Below the pieces are notes generated by a model. It worked only from the letters and a program-made list of their open reading frames with translations, searched no databases and was not told where the DNA came from. From assembly GCF_041435015.1 (NCBI RefSeq), contig NZ_CP107989.1:8122001-8186000 (forward strand): a DNA stretch of 64,000 bases. Reading direction: 5' to 3'. Shown here in pieces: positions 7,760-17,300 of the stretch. Source of the stretch: Streptomyces canus (GTDB taxonomy: Bacteria > Actinomycetota > Actinomycetes > Streptomycetales > Streptomycetaceae). The position numbers and the translations under genes are program-made. Positions within the stretch are counted from its first letter, which is position 1. The number at the start of each line of letters is the position of its first letter.

Positions 7760-8755
7760 ATGGGCTACCGCATCCTGGAGACCGACGACATCCCGGCGTA
7801 CCTGAGCGAGCGCGGCCACTGGGAGGACCTGGACGACATCGCCGTACGGGAGGTCTCCGACGGCAACATGAACCGGGTCTTCCTCGCCTCCTCGGCCGAC
7901 GGCACCCGCAGCCTCGCCGTGAAGCAGGCCCTGCCCTGGGTGCGGGTGGCGGGCCCGTCCTGGTACGGCACCCACACCTCGGCCCGCATCGGTGAACTGG
8001 TCGCTCAACTCTCCTTCGCCACGAGCGACTTCGGTATGCCGTCGGCGGAGCGCAAGGCCCTGATCGCGGCCTCGGTGAGCCCCGAGCTCTGCAAGATCAC
8101 GGAAGACGTGGTGTTGTCGGAGCCGTACCTCGAGCACGAACACAACCACTGGCACGAGGGCGTGGCCGACCTGGCGGTGTCCTTCCGGACGGACGCGGAG
8201 CTCCGCACGGAGGTGGCCGAGCTCAGGCACCTGTTCATGACCGGCGCCCAGGCCCTCCTGCACGGCGACCTCCACACCGGCAGCGTCATGGTCAGCATCC
8301 GTGACGGCGCCCCCGTGGTGCGGGTCTTCGACCCCGAGTTCTCCTTCGTGGGACCCATCGGCTTCGACCTGGGCCTGTACTGGGTCAACGCCCTGGTCTC
8401 GGAGGAACGGGCCCGCGCGCTGGGCGGCTTGACGGACCACGCCGACCAACTCCGGCTGTCCTGGAAGGCGTTCGAGAGGGAGTTCCGCCGCCTGTGGCCG
8501 ACCCGGGTGGACACGTTCTTCGACGACGCCTACCTGGACCGCTTCCTGAGGCAGGTCTGGACGGAGTCCCTCGGCTACGCGGGCACCGAAATCATCCGCA
8601 GGATCATCGGCTTCGCCCACCTGACCGACCTGACGACACTGGAGGACCCGGTCGCGGCGTCACGCAGAGCACTGTTCATCGGCCGCGAACTGATAGTGAA
8701 TCGCCGGGAGTTGACCGACGTGGAGTCCGTGCGGGCGGTCGTACGGGCCATGTAG
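7760..8755 (+). CDS. mtnK: S-methyl-5-thioribose kinase, internally shortened
   Basis: Phosphorylates methylthioribose in the methionine salvage pathway. 331 residues, against about 390-400 for known MtnK. N-terminal motifs (SDGNMNRVF; VKQALPW with the ATP-contacting Lys55) and C-terminal motifs (SPELCKITEDVV, catalytic HGDLHTGS 168-175, DPEF 191-194, GPIGFDLG) are intact. After GPSW (residue 68) the sequence jumps to a helix that in the family comes some 65-70 residues later (ARIGELVAQLSFATSDF). The end of the N-lobe and the hinge, including the usual MEDLSDH-like segment, are missing. The frame is kept, so this looks like an in-frame deletion near base 7965 and the enzyme may be inactive. 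No mtnA follows. GAGGAG precedes the ATG. Confidence 0.8.
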   Translation: MGYRILETDDIPAYLSERGHWEDLDDIAVREVSDGNMNRVFLASSADGTRSLAVKQALPWVRVAGPSWYGTHTSARIGELVAQLSFATSDFGMPSAERKALIAASVSPELCKITEDVVLSEPYLEHEHNHWHEGVADLAVSFRTDAELRTEVAELRHLFMTGAQALLHGDLHTGSVMVSIRDGAPVVRVFDPEFSFVGPIGFDLGLYWVNALVSEERARALGGLTDHADQLRLSWKAFEREFRRLWPTRVDTFFDDAYLDRFLRQVWTESLGYAGTEIIRRIIGFAHLTDLTTLEDPVAASRRALFIGRELIVNRRELTDVESVRAVVRAM

Positions 8756-8784
8756 GCCGGGCCGTATCGACCTGCGGCTCGAAA

Positions 8785-8815
8785 AAGGGCGGCCCCTCGA
8801 CGAGGAGCCGCCCTT
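8785..8815. terminator. Terminator between mtnK and glpD
   Basis: Hairpin AAGGGCGGC / GCCGCCCTT with a further CCTC/GAGG stem inside, between convergent genes. Confidence 0.75.
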
Positions 8816-8828
8816 CCCGTGTCACCGC

Positions 8829-10445
8829 TCACTTCTTGTCGAGCAGATCCTGAACCTTCGCCCGGACGTCGTCCGTGGCAAGCCCCCGAATCGTCAGCGT
8901 GGTCCTGCGCCGCAGCACGTCGTCCGTGGTCTCCGCCCATTCGTTGTCCCGCGCGTAGACGACCTGCGCCCAGATCTCCGGCGCATCGGGATGCACTCGC
9001 TGACCCAGTTCAGGGCTCTCGTTGGCCAGTCGGGCGATGTCGAAGGCCAACGAACCGTAGTGCGTGGCCAGATGCTTCGCCGTGTCGGCGGCCATGCGCG
9101 GACCCGGTGCCGGGTTGTCCACCAGCAGGCGGTGCGCGATCGCGCGCGGGTTGGCGACACCGGGCAGCGGAAGCTTCTTCGGCAGGGACGCGATGGGCTC
9201 GAAGTCGTCGCCCAGCGGAGCGCCCGGCAGCGCCTCCAGCTTCTGCATGACCGTACGGCCGATGTGCCGGAAGGTCGTCCACTTGCCGCCCGCGACGGAC
9301 AGCATGCCGCCACGGCCTTCCGTGACCACGGTCTCCCGCTTGGCCTTGGCGGTGCTGCCGGGGCCGCCCGGCAGCACGCGCAGACCCGCGAAGGAGTATG
9401 TGATCAGGTCACGGGACAGCTGCTGGTCGCGGACCGAGAACGCGGCCTCGTCGAGTATCTGGGCCGTGTCCTTCTCGGTGACCGCGACATCGGCCGGGTC
9501 GCCCTCGAACTCCTCGTCGGTCGTGCCGAGCAGGAGCATGTCCTCCCACGGGAGGGCGAAGGTGATCCGGTACTTGTCGATCGGGGTGGCCAGCGCGGCC
9601 TTCCACGGAGACGTCCGCTTCAGGACCAGGTGAGCACCCTTGGACAGACGGATGGAGGGAGCCGCGTTCGGGTCCTCCATCTTGCGCAGGTGGTCCACCC
9701 ACGGCCCGGTCGCGTTCAGCACGAGCCGCGCGTTCACGCCGAACTCGTCACCGGACTGCCGGTCACGCAGATCCGCGCCCGTCACCCGGCCCTTGGTGAA
9801 CCGGAGGCCGGTCACCTCGGCGTGGTTGAGCACGACCGCGCCCGCCTCGACGGCCGCGCGGACCGTCATCAGCGCCATGCGCGCGTCGTTCATCTGGTCG
9901 TCGCCGTACACGGCCACGGCCTTGAGGTTGTCGGTGCGCAGCTCGGGCACGTCCTGCGCCGCCTTGGCGGGGGACAGGAGGTGACCGACACCGTCACCGA
10001 ACGCGGAGAGCGCGGAGTAGGCGAAGACGCCCGCCCCGAGCTTCGCGGCGCCGTGCGGCCCGCCCTTGTACACGGGGAGGTAGAAGGTGAGCGGGTTCGC
10101 CAGGTGGGGAGCCACCTGGCGGGAGACCGCACGGCGCTCGAAGTGGTTCTCCGCCACCAGCTTGACCGCGCCGGTCTGCAGATAGCGCAGACCGCCGTGG
10201 AGCAGCTTGGAGGAGGCGGAGGAGGTGGCGCCGGCGAAGTCGCCGGCGTCGACCAGTGCCACCCTGAGGCCGGACTGCGCGGCGTGCCAGGCGGTGGAGA
10301 TGCCCAGGATGCCGCCGCCGATCACGAGAAGGTCGTACGACGCCTTGGAGAGCTGCTCCCGGGTCTCGGCGCGGCTCGGGTGGGAGCCGGAGGCCGGGCG
10401 CGTACCGAGGGCAGGTACGGACTGCAGGGTGGACTGACTGGTCAT
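8829..10445 (-). CDS. glpD: Glycerol-3-phosphate dehydrogenase (FAD)
   Basis: 538 residues. Membrane-associated flavoenzyme that oxidises glycerol-3-phosphate to dihydroxyacetone phosphate and passes electrons to quinone. FAD-binding LLVIGGGILGIS at about residue 40, then TSSASSKLLHGGLRYL, which is characteristic of GlpD, and GGKWTTFRHIGRTVM in the FAD-contacting C-terminal part of the DAO domain, followed by the helical C-terminal domain. ATG 10445 has GAGGAG upstream. Third gene of glpF-glpK-glpD with a 55-bp gap after glpK, equivalent to gylX/gylB of the Streptomyces gyl operon; glycerol induction through GylR is expected. Confidence 0.95.
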   Translation of the reverse strand: MTSQSTLQSVPALGTRPASGSHPSRAETREQLSKASYDLLVIGGGILGISTAWHAAQSGLRVALVDAGDFAGATSSASSKLLHGGLRYLQTGAVKLVAENHFERRAVSRQVAPHLANPLTFYLPVYKGGPHGAAKLGAGVFAYSALSAFGDGVGHLLSPAKAAQDVPELRTDNLKAVAVYGDDQMNDARMALMTVRAAVEAGAVVLNHAEVTGLRFTKGRVTGADLRDRQSGDEFGVNARLVLNATGPWVDHLRKMEDPNAAPSIRLSKGAHLVLKRTSPWKAALATPIDKYRITFALPWEDMLLLGTTDEEFEGDPADVAVTEKDTAQILDEAAFSVRDQQLSRDLITYSFAGLRVLPGGPGSTAKAKRETVVTEGRGGMLSVAGGKWTTFRHIGRTVMQKLEALPGAPLGDDFEPIASLPKKLPLPGVANPRAIAHRLLVDNPAPGPRMAADTAKHLATHYGSLAFDIARLANESPELGQRVHPDAPEIWAQVVYARDNEWAETTDDVLRRRTTLTIRGLATDDVRAKVQDLLDKK

Positions 10446-10500
10446 GTGGGGTTCTTACTCCTCATCAGAACTTCGAGATGAGCTGTGGTGAGCTCTCCCG

Positions 10501-12039
10501 TCAGTTCTCGTCCTCGAGCCAGCCCATGGTCCGCTCGACGGCCTTGAGCCAGCTCTTGTACTCACGGTCGCGCTTCTCCGCGGCCATGTTGGGGGTCCAC
10601 TCGGCGGCCCGGCGCCAGTTGGCGCGCAGGTCGTCGGTGCTGGTCCAGAAGCCGACGGCGAGACCGGCGGCGTAGGCGGCACCGAGGCAGGTGGTCTCGG
10701 CGACCATCGGGCGCACCACGGGCGCGTCCAGGAAGTCCGAGAGCGTCTGCATCAGCAGGTTGTTGGAGGTCATGCCGCCGTCGACCTTGAGTGCCGCGAG
10801 CTCGACACCGGAGTCCTTGGTCATGGCGTCGCTGATCTCACGGGTCTGCCAGGCGGTGGCCTCCAGGACCGCGCGGGCGATGTGCGCCTTGGTGACGTAC
10901 CGGGTGAGGCCGGCGATCACACCGCGGGCGTCCGGGCGCCAGTAGGGGGCGAAGAGCCCGGAGAACGCCGGCACGAAGTACGCGCCGCCGTTGTCCTCGA
11001 CCGAGAGCGCGAGCGTCTCGATCTCGGCGGCGGTGGAGATCAGGCCCATCTGGTCGCGCATCCACTGCACCAGCGAACCGGTGACGGCGATCGAGCCCTC
11101 CAGGGCGTAGACCGGTGCCTCGTCGCCGATGCGGTAGCCGACGGTCGTCAGCAGTCCCGAGTACGAGTTGATGATCTTGTCACCGGTGTTCATCAGCATG
11201 AACGTGCCGGTGCCGTACGTCGACTTGGCCTCGCCCTCGGCGAAACAGGTCTGGCCGAACAGGGCCGCCTGCTGGTCACCGAGCGCCGAGGCGACCGGGA
11301 TGCCGCCGAGCAGGTCGCCCAGCTTGCCGCCGGTGACCTCGCCGTAGACCTCGGCGGAGGAGCGGATCTCGGGGAGCATCGACAGCGGCACGCCGATGGA
11401 CTCGGCGATCTTCTCGTCCCACTCCAGCGTGTGGAGGTTCATCAGCATGGTGCGGGAGGCGTTGGTGACGTCGGTGACGTGGTGACCGCCGTTCACACCG
11501 CCCGTCAGGTTCCAGATGACCCAGCTGTCCATGGTGCCGAAGAGGATGTCGCCGCGCTCGGCGCGCTCACGCAGCCCCTCGACGTTGTCGAGCAGCCAGC
11601 GGGCCTTCGGGCCGGCGAAGTACGAGGCGAGGGGAAGACCGGTCTCGCGGCGGAAGCGGTCCTGGCCGACGTTGCGGCCGAGCTCCTTGCACAGCGCGTC
11701 GGTGCGAGTGTCCTGCCAGACGATGGCGTTGTGGACGGGCTCGCCGGTGTTCTTGTCCCAGAGGAGAGTGGTCTCGCGCTGGTTGGTGATGCCGATGGCC
11801 TTGATGTCGTCGCGGGTGATGCCGGCCTTCTGGATGGCTCCGGCGACGACTTCCTCGACGTTGGTCCAGATCTCGGTGGCGTTGTGCTCGACCCAGCCCG
11901 GCTTCGGGAAGATCTGCTCGTGCTCCTTCTGGTCGACCGAGACGATACGGCCGTCCCTGTCGAAGACGATGCAGCGGCTGGAGGTGGTGCCCTGGTCGAT
12001 GGCGGCGATGAACGGGCCGGCGGTGTGGGCGTCGGTCAC
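10501..12039 (-). CDS. glpK: Glycerol kinase
   Basis: 512 residues from GTG 12039 (GGGAG upstream). ATP-dependent phosphorylation of glycerol to glycerol-3-phosphate; FGGY kinase fold. Phosphate-binding [10 protein letters not shown] at the N-terminus, [20 protein letters not shown] with catalytic Asp region, [14 protein letters not shown], and the second FGGY signature around [15 protein letters not shown]. Full length for the family. Middle gene of the glycerol operon, 83 bp after glpF. Confidence 0.97.
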   Translation of the reverse strand: MTDAHTAGPFIAAIDQGTTSSRCIVFDRDGRIVSVDQKEHEQIFPKPGWVEHNATEIWTNVEEVVAGAIQKAGITRDDIKAIGITNQRETTLLWDKNTGEPVHNAIVWQDTRTDALCKELGRNVGQDRFRRETGLPLASYFAGPKARWLLDNVEGLRERAERGDILFGTMDSWVIWNLTGGVNGGHHVTDVTNASRTMLMNLHTLEWDEKIAESIGVPLSMLPEIRSSAEVYGEVTGGKLGDLLGGIPVASALGDQQAALFGQTCFAEGEAKSTYGTGTFMLMNTGDKIINSYSGLLTTVGYRIGDEAPVYALEGSIAVTGSLVQWMRDQMGLISTAAEIETLALSVEDNGGAYFVPAFSGLFAPYWRPDARGVIAGLTRYVTKAHIARAVLEATAWQTREISDAMTKDSGVELAALKVDGGMTSNNLLMQTLSDFLDAPVVRPMVAETTCLGAAYAAGLAVGFWTSTDDLRANWRRAAEWTPNMAAEKRDREYKSWLKAVERTMGWLEDEN

Positions 12040-12122
12040 TGTGTGCTCCCGGGGTTCCGTGAGTAAGGGGACGGGCTACGACTGATCTACTACGGCTTTG
12101 CTCTGCGGCTGCGCCAGATGTT

Positions 12123-12923
12123 CTAAGCGAAAGCGATGTTGTAGATGCCCGCAGCGATCGCGCCGCCGATCAGCGGACCGACGACCGGGACCCAGGCGTA
12201 GCTCCAGTCGGAGCCGCCCTTGTTGGGCAGGGGCAGGAGGGCGTGCACGACACGCGGACCGAGGTCACGGGCCGGGTTGATCGCGTACCCGGTCGGCCCA
12301 CCGAGGGACAGACCGATGGAGACGACGACGAGCGCGGTGATCAGGGCGCCCAGGGTGCCCAGGCCCTTGCCGTCACCGTTGAGACCCTGCGTGAGGACGG
12401 CGAGCACCAGCACGAACGTGCCGATGACCTCGGTGGCGACGTTCTGCCAGGCGACCCGGATCTCGGGGCCGGTGGAGAAGATGCCCAGCACCGGGCCGGC
12501 GCCCTTCTCCTGTGCCTCGACGGCCTTGGCGCTCGTGGCCTGCGCGCCCGGAGCGCCGACGATCTCCTTGTCGGTCAGGTGCGCGTGGAACTGGCCGTAG
12601 TAGACGATCCAGACCAGCGCCGCACCGATCATGGCGCCGAGCAGCTGCCCGCCCCAGTAGATCGGGACGTCACTCCAGGGGATGCCGTCCTTCTTGAGCG
12701 CGAGGGCGAGCGTCACGGCCGGGTTGAGGTGGGCGCCGGAGAGGGGCGCCGAGGTGTAGACGGCCGTCAGAACGGCGAAACCCCACCCGAAGGCGATGGC
12801 GAGCCAGCCGGCGTTACGGGCCTTGGAGGCCTTCAGCGTGACGGCGGCGCACACGCCGCCACCGAGCAGGATGAGTATGGCGGTACCGATGGTCTCGCCG
12901 ATGAAGATGTCGGAGCTGGACAC
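12123..12923 (-). CDS. glpF: Glycerol uptake facilitator (aquaglyceroporin)
   Basis: 266 residues from GTG 12923 with AAAGGAG upstream; the upstream ATG-started frame extends into the regulatory region and is rejected. Six transmembrane segments. Both NPA boxes are present: [12 protein letters not shown] (about residue 65) and [13 protein letters not shown] (about 205). The Asp following the second NPAR and a Gly-rich pore place it with glycerol channels rather than strict water channels. An Ala/Lys-rich loop of about 40 residues between helices 3 and 4 is longer than in E. coli GlpF. First gene of the glycerol operon, so the GylR-controlled promoter lies directly upstream. Confidence 0.94.
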   Translation of the reverse strand: MSSSDIFIGETIGTAILILLGGGVCAAVTLKASKARNAGWLAIAFGWGFAVLTAVYTSAPLSGAHLNPAVTLALALKKDGIPWSDVPIYWGGQLLGAMIGAALVWIVYYGQFHAHLTDKEIVGAPGAQATSAKAVEAQEKGAGPVLGIFSTGPEIRVAWQNVATEVIGTFVLVLAVLTQGLNGDGKGLGTLGALITALVVVSIGLSLGGPTGYAINPARDLGPRVVHALLPLPNKGGSDWSYAWVPVVGPLIGGAIAAGIYNIAFA

Positions 12924-13298
12924 CCGCGACTCCTTTGTCCTTCGTCCAGGGGACCGAACCCCGGGTCCCTCCGGAGGTTCGAGCTGCCCTCGGGGGTGAG
13001 AGCGATGCCGGCCCTTGGCGTTGTCACACTCTAGCGCGTATTGCCGGTAGGTGTTCGACAATGCCGACCGATGGACGGGAGTCTTGCTCCGGCGTTACGC
13101 GCACGTCAAGGGTTCTGTTATCGAAAGTGCGATCGTTATTGATCGCTGTCGGTTGCCGATCTTGCGGGCCGACTGCGCAGGGCACGACGCCGGACACGCT
13201 GTGTGCCGACCGGGCGGTATGCCCGTTGTGTCAGCGTACGGCGAGGACCGGGACGCCGCCCGACGCCCGGTCCTCGCCCGCTGACTCTCACGTACTTC
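12924..13298 (-). promoter_or_regulatory. gylR-glpF intergenic region (375 bp), glycerol operon promoter
   Basis: No coding sequence. Contains the dyad listed at 13053-13069, an AT-richer patch (13110-13150, tgttatcgaaagtgcgatcgttattgatcg) suited to promoter elements, and the glpF ribosome site. Streptomyces gyl operons are known to be transcribed from promoters between gylR and the facilitator gene. Confidence 0.7.
13053..13069. promoter_or_regulatory. Candidate GylR operator upstream of glpF
   Basis: GTTCGACAATGCCGACC, an imperfect dyad nearly identical in sequence to the site before gylR (14128-14144, GTTCGGCAATGTCGAAC). Confidence 0.6.
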
Positions 13299-14072
13299 TC
13301 AGAACCGCCCGGCGCCCAGATCCCGCGAGACCGCGCGGGCGCAGTCCCGCACGGCCGCGATCAGCTCCGGGCGCAGCGCGCCCTCCTCGTCGGGCCGGCA
13401 CAGCCGCTCCACCGCGCCCGTGATGCCGACCGCGCCGACCGGCATGCGCCGCCGGTCGTGGATGGGTGCGGCGATGGACGCGACACCCTCCCAGGTCTCC
13501 TCGACGTCCGCCGCGTACCCACGCGCGCGCGTGACGTCAAGGAGCTGCTCGAAGTCCTCCAGGTCGCACACGGTCCGTTCGGTGAACGCCTTGCGGTCGC
13601 TCTCCAGCGCCTCGCTGTGCGCGACCGGGTCGAACGCCGAGAGCACCTTGCCGAGCGCCGTGCAGTGCAGGGGCTGCATCGCCCCGATCTCCAGCACCTG
13701 CCGGCTGTCGTCGGGCCGGAAGACGTGGTGCACGATGAGGACGCCGTGCTGGTGCAGCACGCCCAGATGGACGCTCTCGCCGCTGGAACGGGCCAGGTCG
13801 TCGGTCCACACGAGCGCACGCGCGCGCAACTCGTGCACGTCCAGGTAGGTCGTGCCCAGGCGCAGCAGTTCGGCGCCCAGCTGATACCGCCCGGAGGCCT
13901 CGTCCTGCTCCACGAACCCCTCCGCCTGGAGGGTGCGCAGGATGCCGTGCGCGGTGCCCTTGGCCAGGTCCAGGGACGAGGCGATGTCCGACAGGCCGAG
14001 TCTCCGCTCGCCGCCCGCGAGCAGCCGCAGCATCGCGGCCGCCCGTTCGAGCGACTGGATGTTCCGTGCCAT
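13299..14072 (-). CDS. gylR: IclR-family glycerol operon regulator
   Basis: 257 residues, homologous to Streptomyces GylR, the repressor of glycerol catabolism. Residues 1-65 are an IclR winged helix-turn-helix (RRLGLSDIASSLDLAKGTAHGILRTL). Residues 75-250 are the IclR effector domain (LHCTALGKVLSAFDP, RGYAADVEETWEGVASIAAPI). Same strand and immediately upstream of glpFKD, the standard arrangement. A 17-bp dyad lies 56 bp upstream of its start and a relative lies in front of glpF, so it probably controls both itself and the operon. Confidence 0.93.
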   Translation of the reverse strand: MARNIQSLERAAAMLRLLAGGERRLGLSDIASSLDLAKGTAHGILRTLQAEGFVEQDEASGRYQLGAELLRLGTTYLDVHELRARALVWTDDLARSSGESVHLGVLHQHGVLIVHHVFRPDDSRQVLEIGAMQPLHCTALGKVLSAFDPVAHSEALESDRKAFTERTVCDLEDFEQLLDVTRARGYAADVEETWEGVASIAAPIHDRRRMPVGAVGITGAVERLCRPDEEGALRPELIAAVRDCARAVSRDLGAGRF

Positions 14073-14127
14073 CGCCGTCCTGCCTCCGTCCGCTTCGACA
14101 CCCGAGTGTTACGGCGCCGCTGCCGCT

Positions 14128-14144
14128 GTTCGGCAATGTCGAAC
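14128..14144. promoter_or_regulatory. Candidate GylR operator upstream of gylR
   Basis: GTTCGGCAATGTCGAAC: 5-bp perfect outer arms GTTCG/CGAAC around a 7-bp centre, 56 bp before the gylR start. Confidence 0.6.
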
Positions 14145-14356
14145 ACTACCGGTCCATGCCGACCTCCCGCTAATGGTCGGTCGGCAACTGTTGCGTCACT
14201 GGTATCCCGTTGATGACCTGGCCGCCATCCTCGTCCGTCCCGTGGACGTGCCGAACATCCAGCCGGGGACCCGGCTACCCTGGCGTGGTGCGCCCGGCGT
14301 GGGACGTCTCGCGGGCGCCTGAAGCCGACAGCCGTCGCAACTGAGGGAGCCCTTTC

Positions 14357-17300
14357 ATGGCCTCGTCGCCACTGACCCCTTCCGCCGACAGCCGGACCCG
14401 TGTGTCCGCGCTCCGTGAGGCCCTTGCCACCAGGGTGGTGGTCGCTGACGGAGCGATGGGCACCATGCTGCAGGCGCAGGACCCCACGCTCGAGGACTTC
14501 GAGAATCTCGAGGGTTGCAACGAGATTCTCAATGTGACGCGCCCGGACATCGTGCGTTCCGTCCATGACGCGTACTTCGCGGTGGGCGTCGACTGCGTGG
14601 AGACCAACACCTTCGGGTCCAATCACACGGCCGCGTCGGAGTACGACATCGCCGATCGTGTGCACGAGCTGTCCGAGGCGGGTGCCCGGATTGCCCGTGA
14701 GGCGGCCGACGAGTACGCCGCCCGTGACGGCCGCCAGCGCTGGGTTTTGGGTTCGGTGGGGCCCGGTACCAAGCTGCCCACCCTGGGCCACATCGATTAC
14801 GCCACGATCCGCGATGGTTATCAGGCCAACGTGGAGGGGCTGCTCGCCGGCGGCGCCGACGCTCTGATCGTGGAGACCACGCAGGACCTGCTCCAGACGA
14901 AGGCGTCGGTGCTGGGTGCCCGTCGCGCGCTGGAGGCGACCGGCTCCGATGTGCCGCTGGTGGTCTCGATGGCGTTCGAGACGACCGGCACGATGCTGCT
15001 GGGTTCCGAGATCGGCGCGGCGCTGACCGCGCTGGAGCCGCTCGGCATCGACATGATCGGCCTGAACTGTTCGACCGGGCCGGCCGAGATGAGCGAGCAT
15101 CTGCGTTACCTTGCCCGGCATTCCCGTATCCCGCTGCTGTGCATGCCGAACGCGGGTCTGCCGATCCTCACGAAGGACGGGGCGCACTTTCCGCTGGATC
15201 CCGAGGGCCTGGCCGATGCCCAGGAGAACTTCGTCCGTGACTACGGCCTGTCCCTGATCGGCGGCTGCTGCGGTACGACACCGGAGCACCTGCGCCAGGT
15301 CGTCGAGCGGGTCCGTGGGCTCACGCCTTGCGAGCGCAGCCCGCAGCCCGAGCCCGGTGCCGCTTCCCTCTACCAGACGGTCCCGTTCCGCCAGGACACC
15401 TCTTACCTGGCGATCGGTGAGCGCACGAATGCCAACGGCTCGAAGAAGTTCCGTGAGGCCATGCTGGAGGCCCGCTGGGACGACTGTGTGGAGATGGCCC
15501 GTGAGCAGATCCGTGAGGGCGCCCACATGCTGGATCTCTGCGTGGACTATGTCGGGCGTGACGGTGTGGCGGACATGAGGGAGCTGGCGGGCCGTTTCGC
15601 CACCGCTTCCACGCTGCCGATCGTCCTGGACTCCACCGAGGTTCCCGTCATCCGGGCCGGTCTGGAAAAGCTCGGCGGCCGCGCGGTCATCAACTCCGTC
15701 AACTACGAGGACGGCGACGGCCCGGAGTCCCGTTTCGCGAAGGTCACCCAGCTCGCCCAGGAGCACGGTGCCGCGCTGATCGCGCTGACGATCGACGAGG
15801 AGGGCCAGGCCCGCACCCCCGAGCACAAGGTCGCCATCGCCGAACGGCTCATCGAGGACCTGACCGGCAACTGGGGTATCCACGAGTCGGACATCCTCAT
15901 CGACGCCCTGACCTTCACCATCTGTACCGGACAGGAGGAGTCCCGCAAGGACGGCATCGCCACCATCGAGGCGATCGGTGAGCTCAAGCGCCGCCACCCG
16001 GAGGTTCAGACCACGCTGGGTCTGTCCAACATCTCCTTCGGTCTCAACCCGGCCGCCCGTGTCCTGCTCAACTCGGTCTTCCTCGATGAGTGTGTCAAGG
16101 CGGGCCTGGACTCGGCGATCGTGCACGCGTCGAAGATCCTGCCCATCGCCCGCTTCAGCGAGGAAGAGGTCCAGACGGCCCTCGACCTGATCTATGACCG
16201 TCGCGCGGAGGGTTATGACCCGCTCCAGAAGCTGATGGCGCTGTTCGAGGGCGCCACCACCAAGTCCCTGAAGGCGGGCCGTGCCGAGGAACTGGCGGCT
16301 CTGCCCCTGGACGAGCGTCTCAAGCGGCGCATCATCGACGGCGAGAAGATGGGCCTGGAGGCCGACCTCGACGAGGCCCTCCAGACGCGCCCCGCTCTCG
16401 ACATCGTCAACGACACCCTCCTGGACGGCATGAAGGTCGTCGGTGAGCTCTTCGGCTCCGGCCAGATGCAGCTGCCGTTCGTCCTGCAGTCCGCCGAGGT
16501 GATGAAGACCGCGGTGGCCTATCTGGAACCGCATATGGAGAAGGTCGAGGGCGACGAGGCCGGCAAGGGCACCATCGTGCTCGCCACGGTCCGCGGCGAC
16601 GTTCACGACATCGGTAAGAACCTCGTGGACATCATCTTGTCCAACAACGGCTACAACGTGATCAACCTCGGCATCAAGCAGCCGGTCTCCGCGATCCTGG
16701 ACGCCGCCGCCGAGCACCGTGCCGACGTCATCGGCATGTCCGGGCTCCTGGTCAAGTCCACGGTGATCATGAAGGAGAACCTGGAGGAGCTCAACCAGCG
16801 CGGCATGGCCGCCGACTTCCCGGTCATCCTGGGCGGAGCCGCGCTGACCCGGGCCTACGTCGAACAGGACCTGCACGAGATCTACCAGGGCGAGGTCCGC
16901 TACGCCCGCGACGCCTTCGAGGGCCTACGCCTCATGGACGCCCTCATCGGCGTCAAGCGGGGCGTGCCCGGCGCCAAGTTGCCCGAGCTCAAGCAGCGCA
17001 GGGTGCGCGCGAATGCCGTGACCGTCGAGGAGGAGCGGCCCGAAGAGGGGCACGTCCGCTCCGACGTGGCCACCGACAACCCGGTGCCCACCCCGCCGTT
17101 CTGGGACACCCGTGTCATCAAGGGCATCCAGCTCAAGGAGTACGCCTCCTGGCTCGACGAGGGCGCGCTCTTCAAGGGCCAGTGGGGGCTCAAGCAGGCC
17201 CGCACCGGCGAGGGGCCGACGTACGAGGAGCTCGTCGAGACCGACGGGCGGCCCCGGCTGCGCGGTCTGCTGGACCGGCTGCAGACCGAGAACCTGCTGG

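Noticed and set aside
13501..13560. CG-rich alternating stretch (acgcgcgcgcgtgacg) in gylR
   Set aside because: Short and inside coding sequence; no sign of a separate function.
14145..14356. Possible cobalamin riboswitch before metH
   Set aside because: No recognisable B12 box or conserved core; the leader is short.
13361..16876. Very long open frame antisense to metH and gylR
   Set aside because: A GC-rich codon-bias shadow; no family motifs, and the metH sense frame explains the region.
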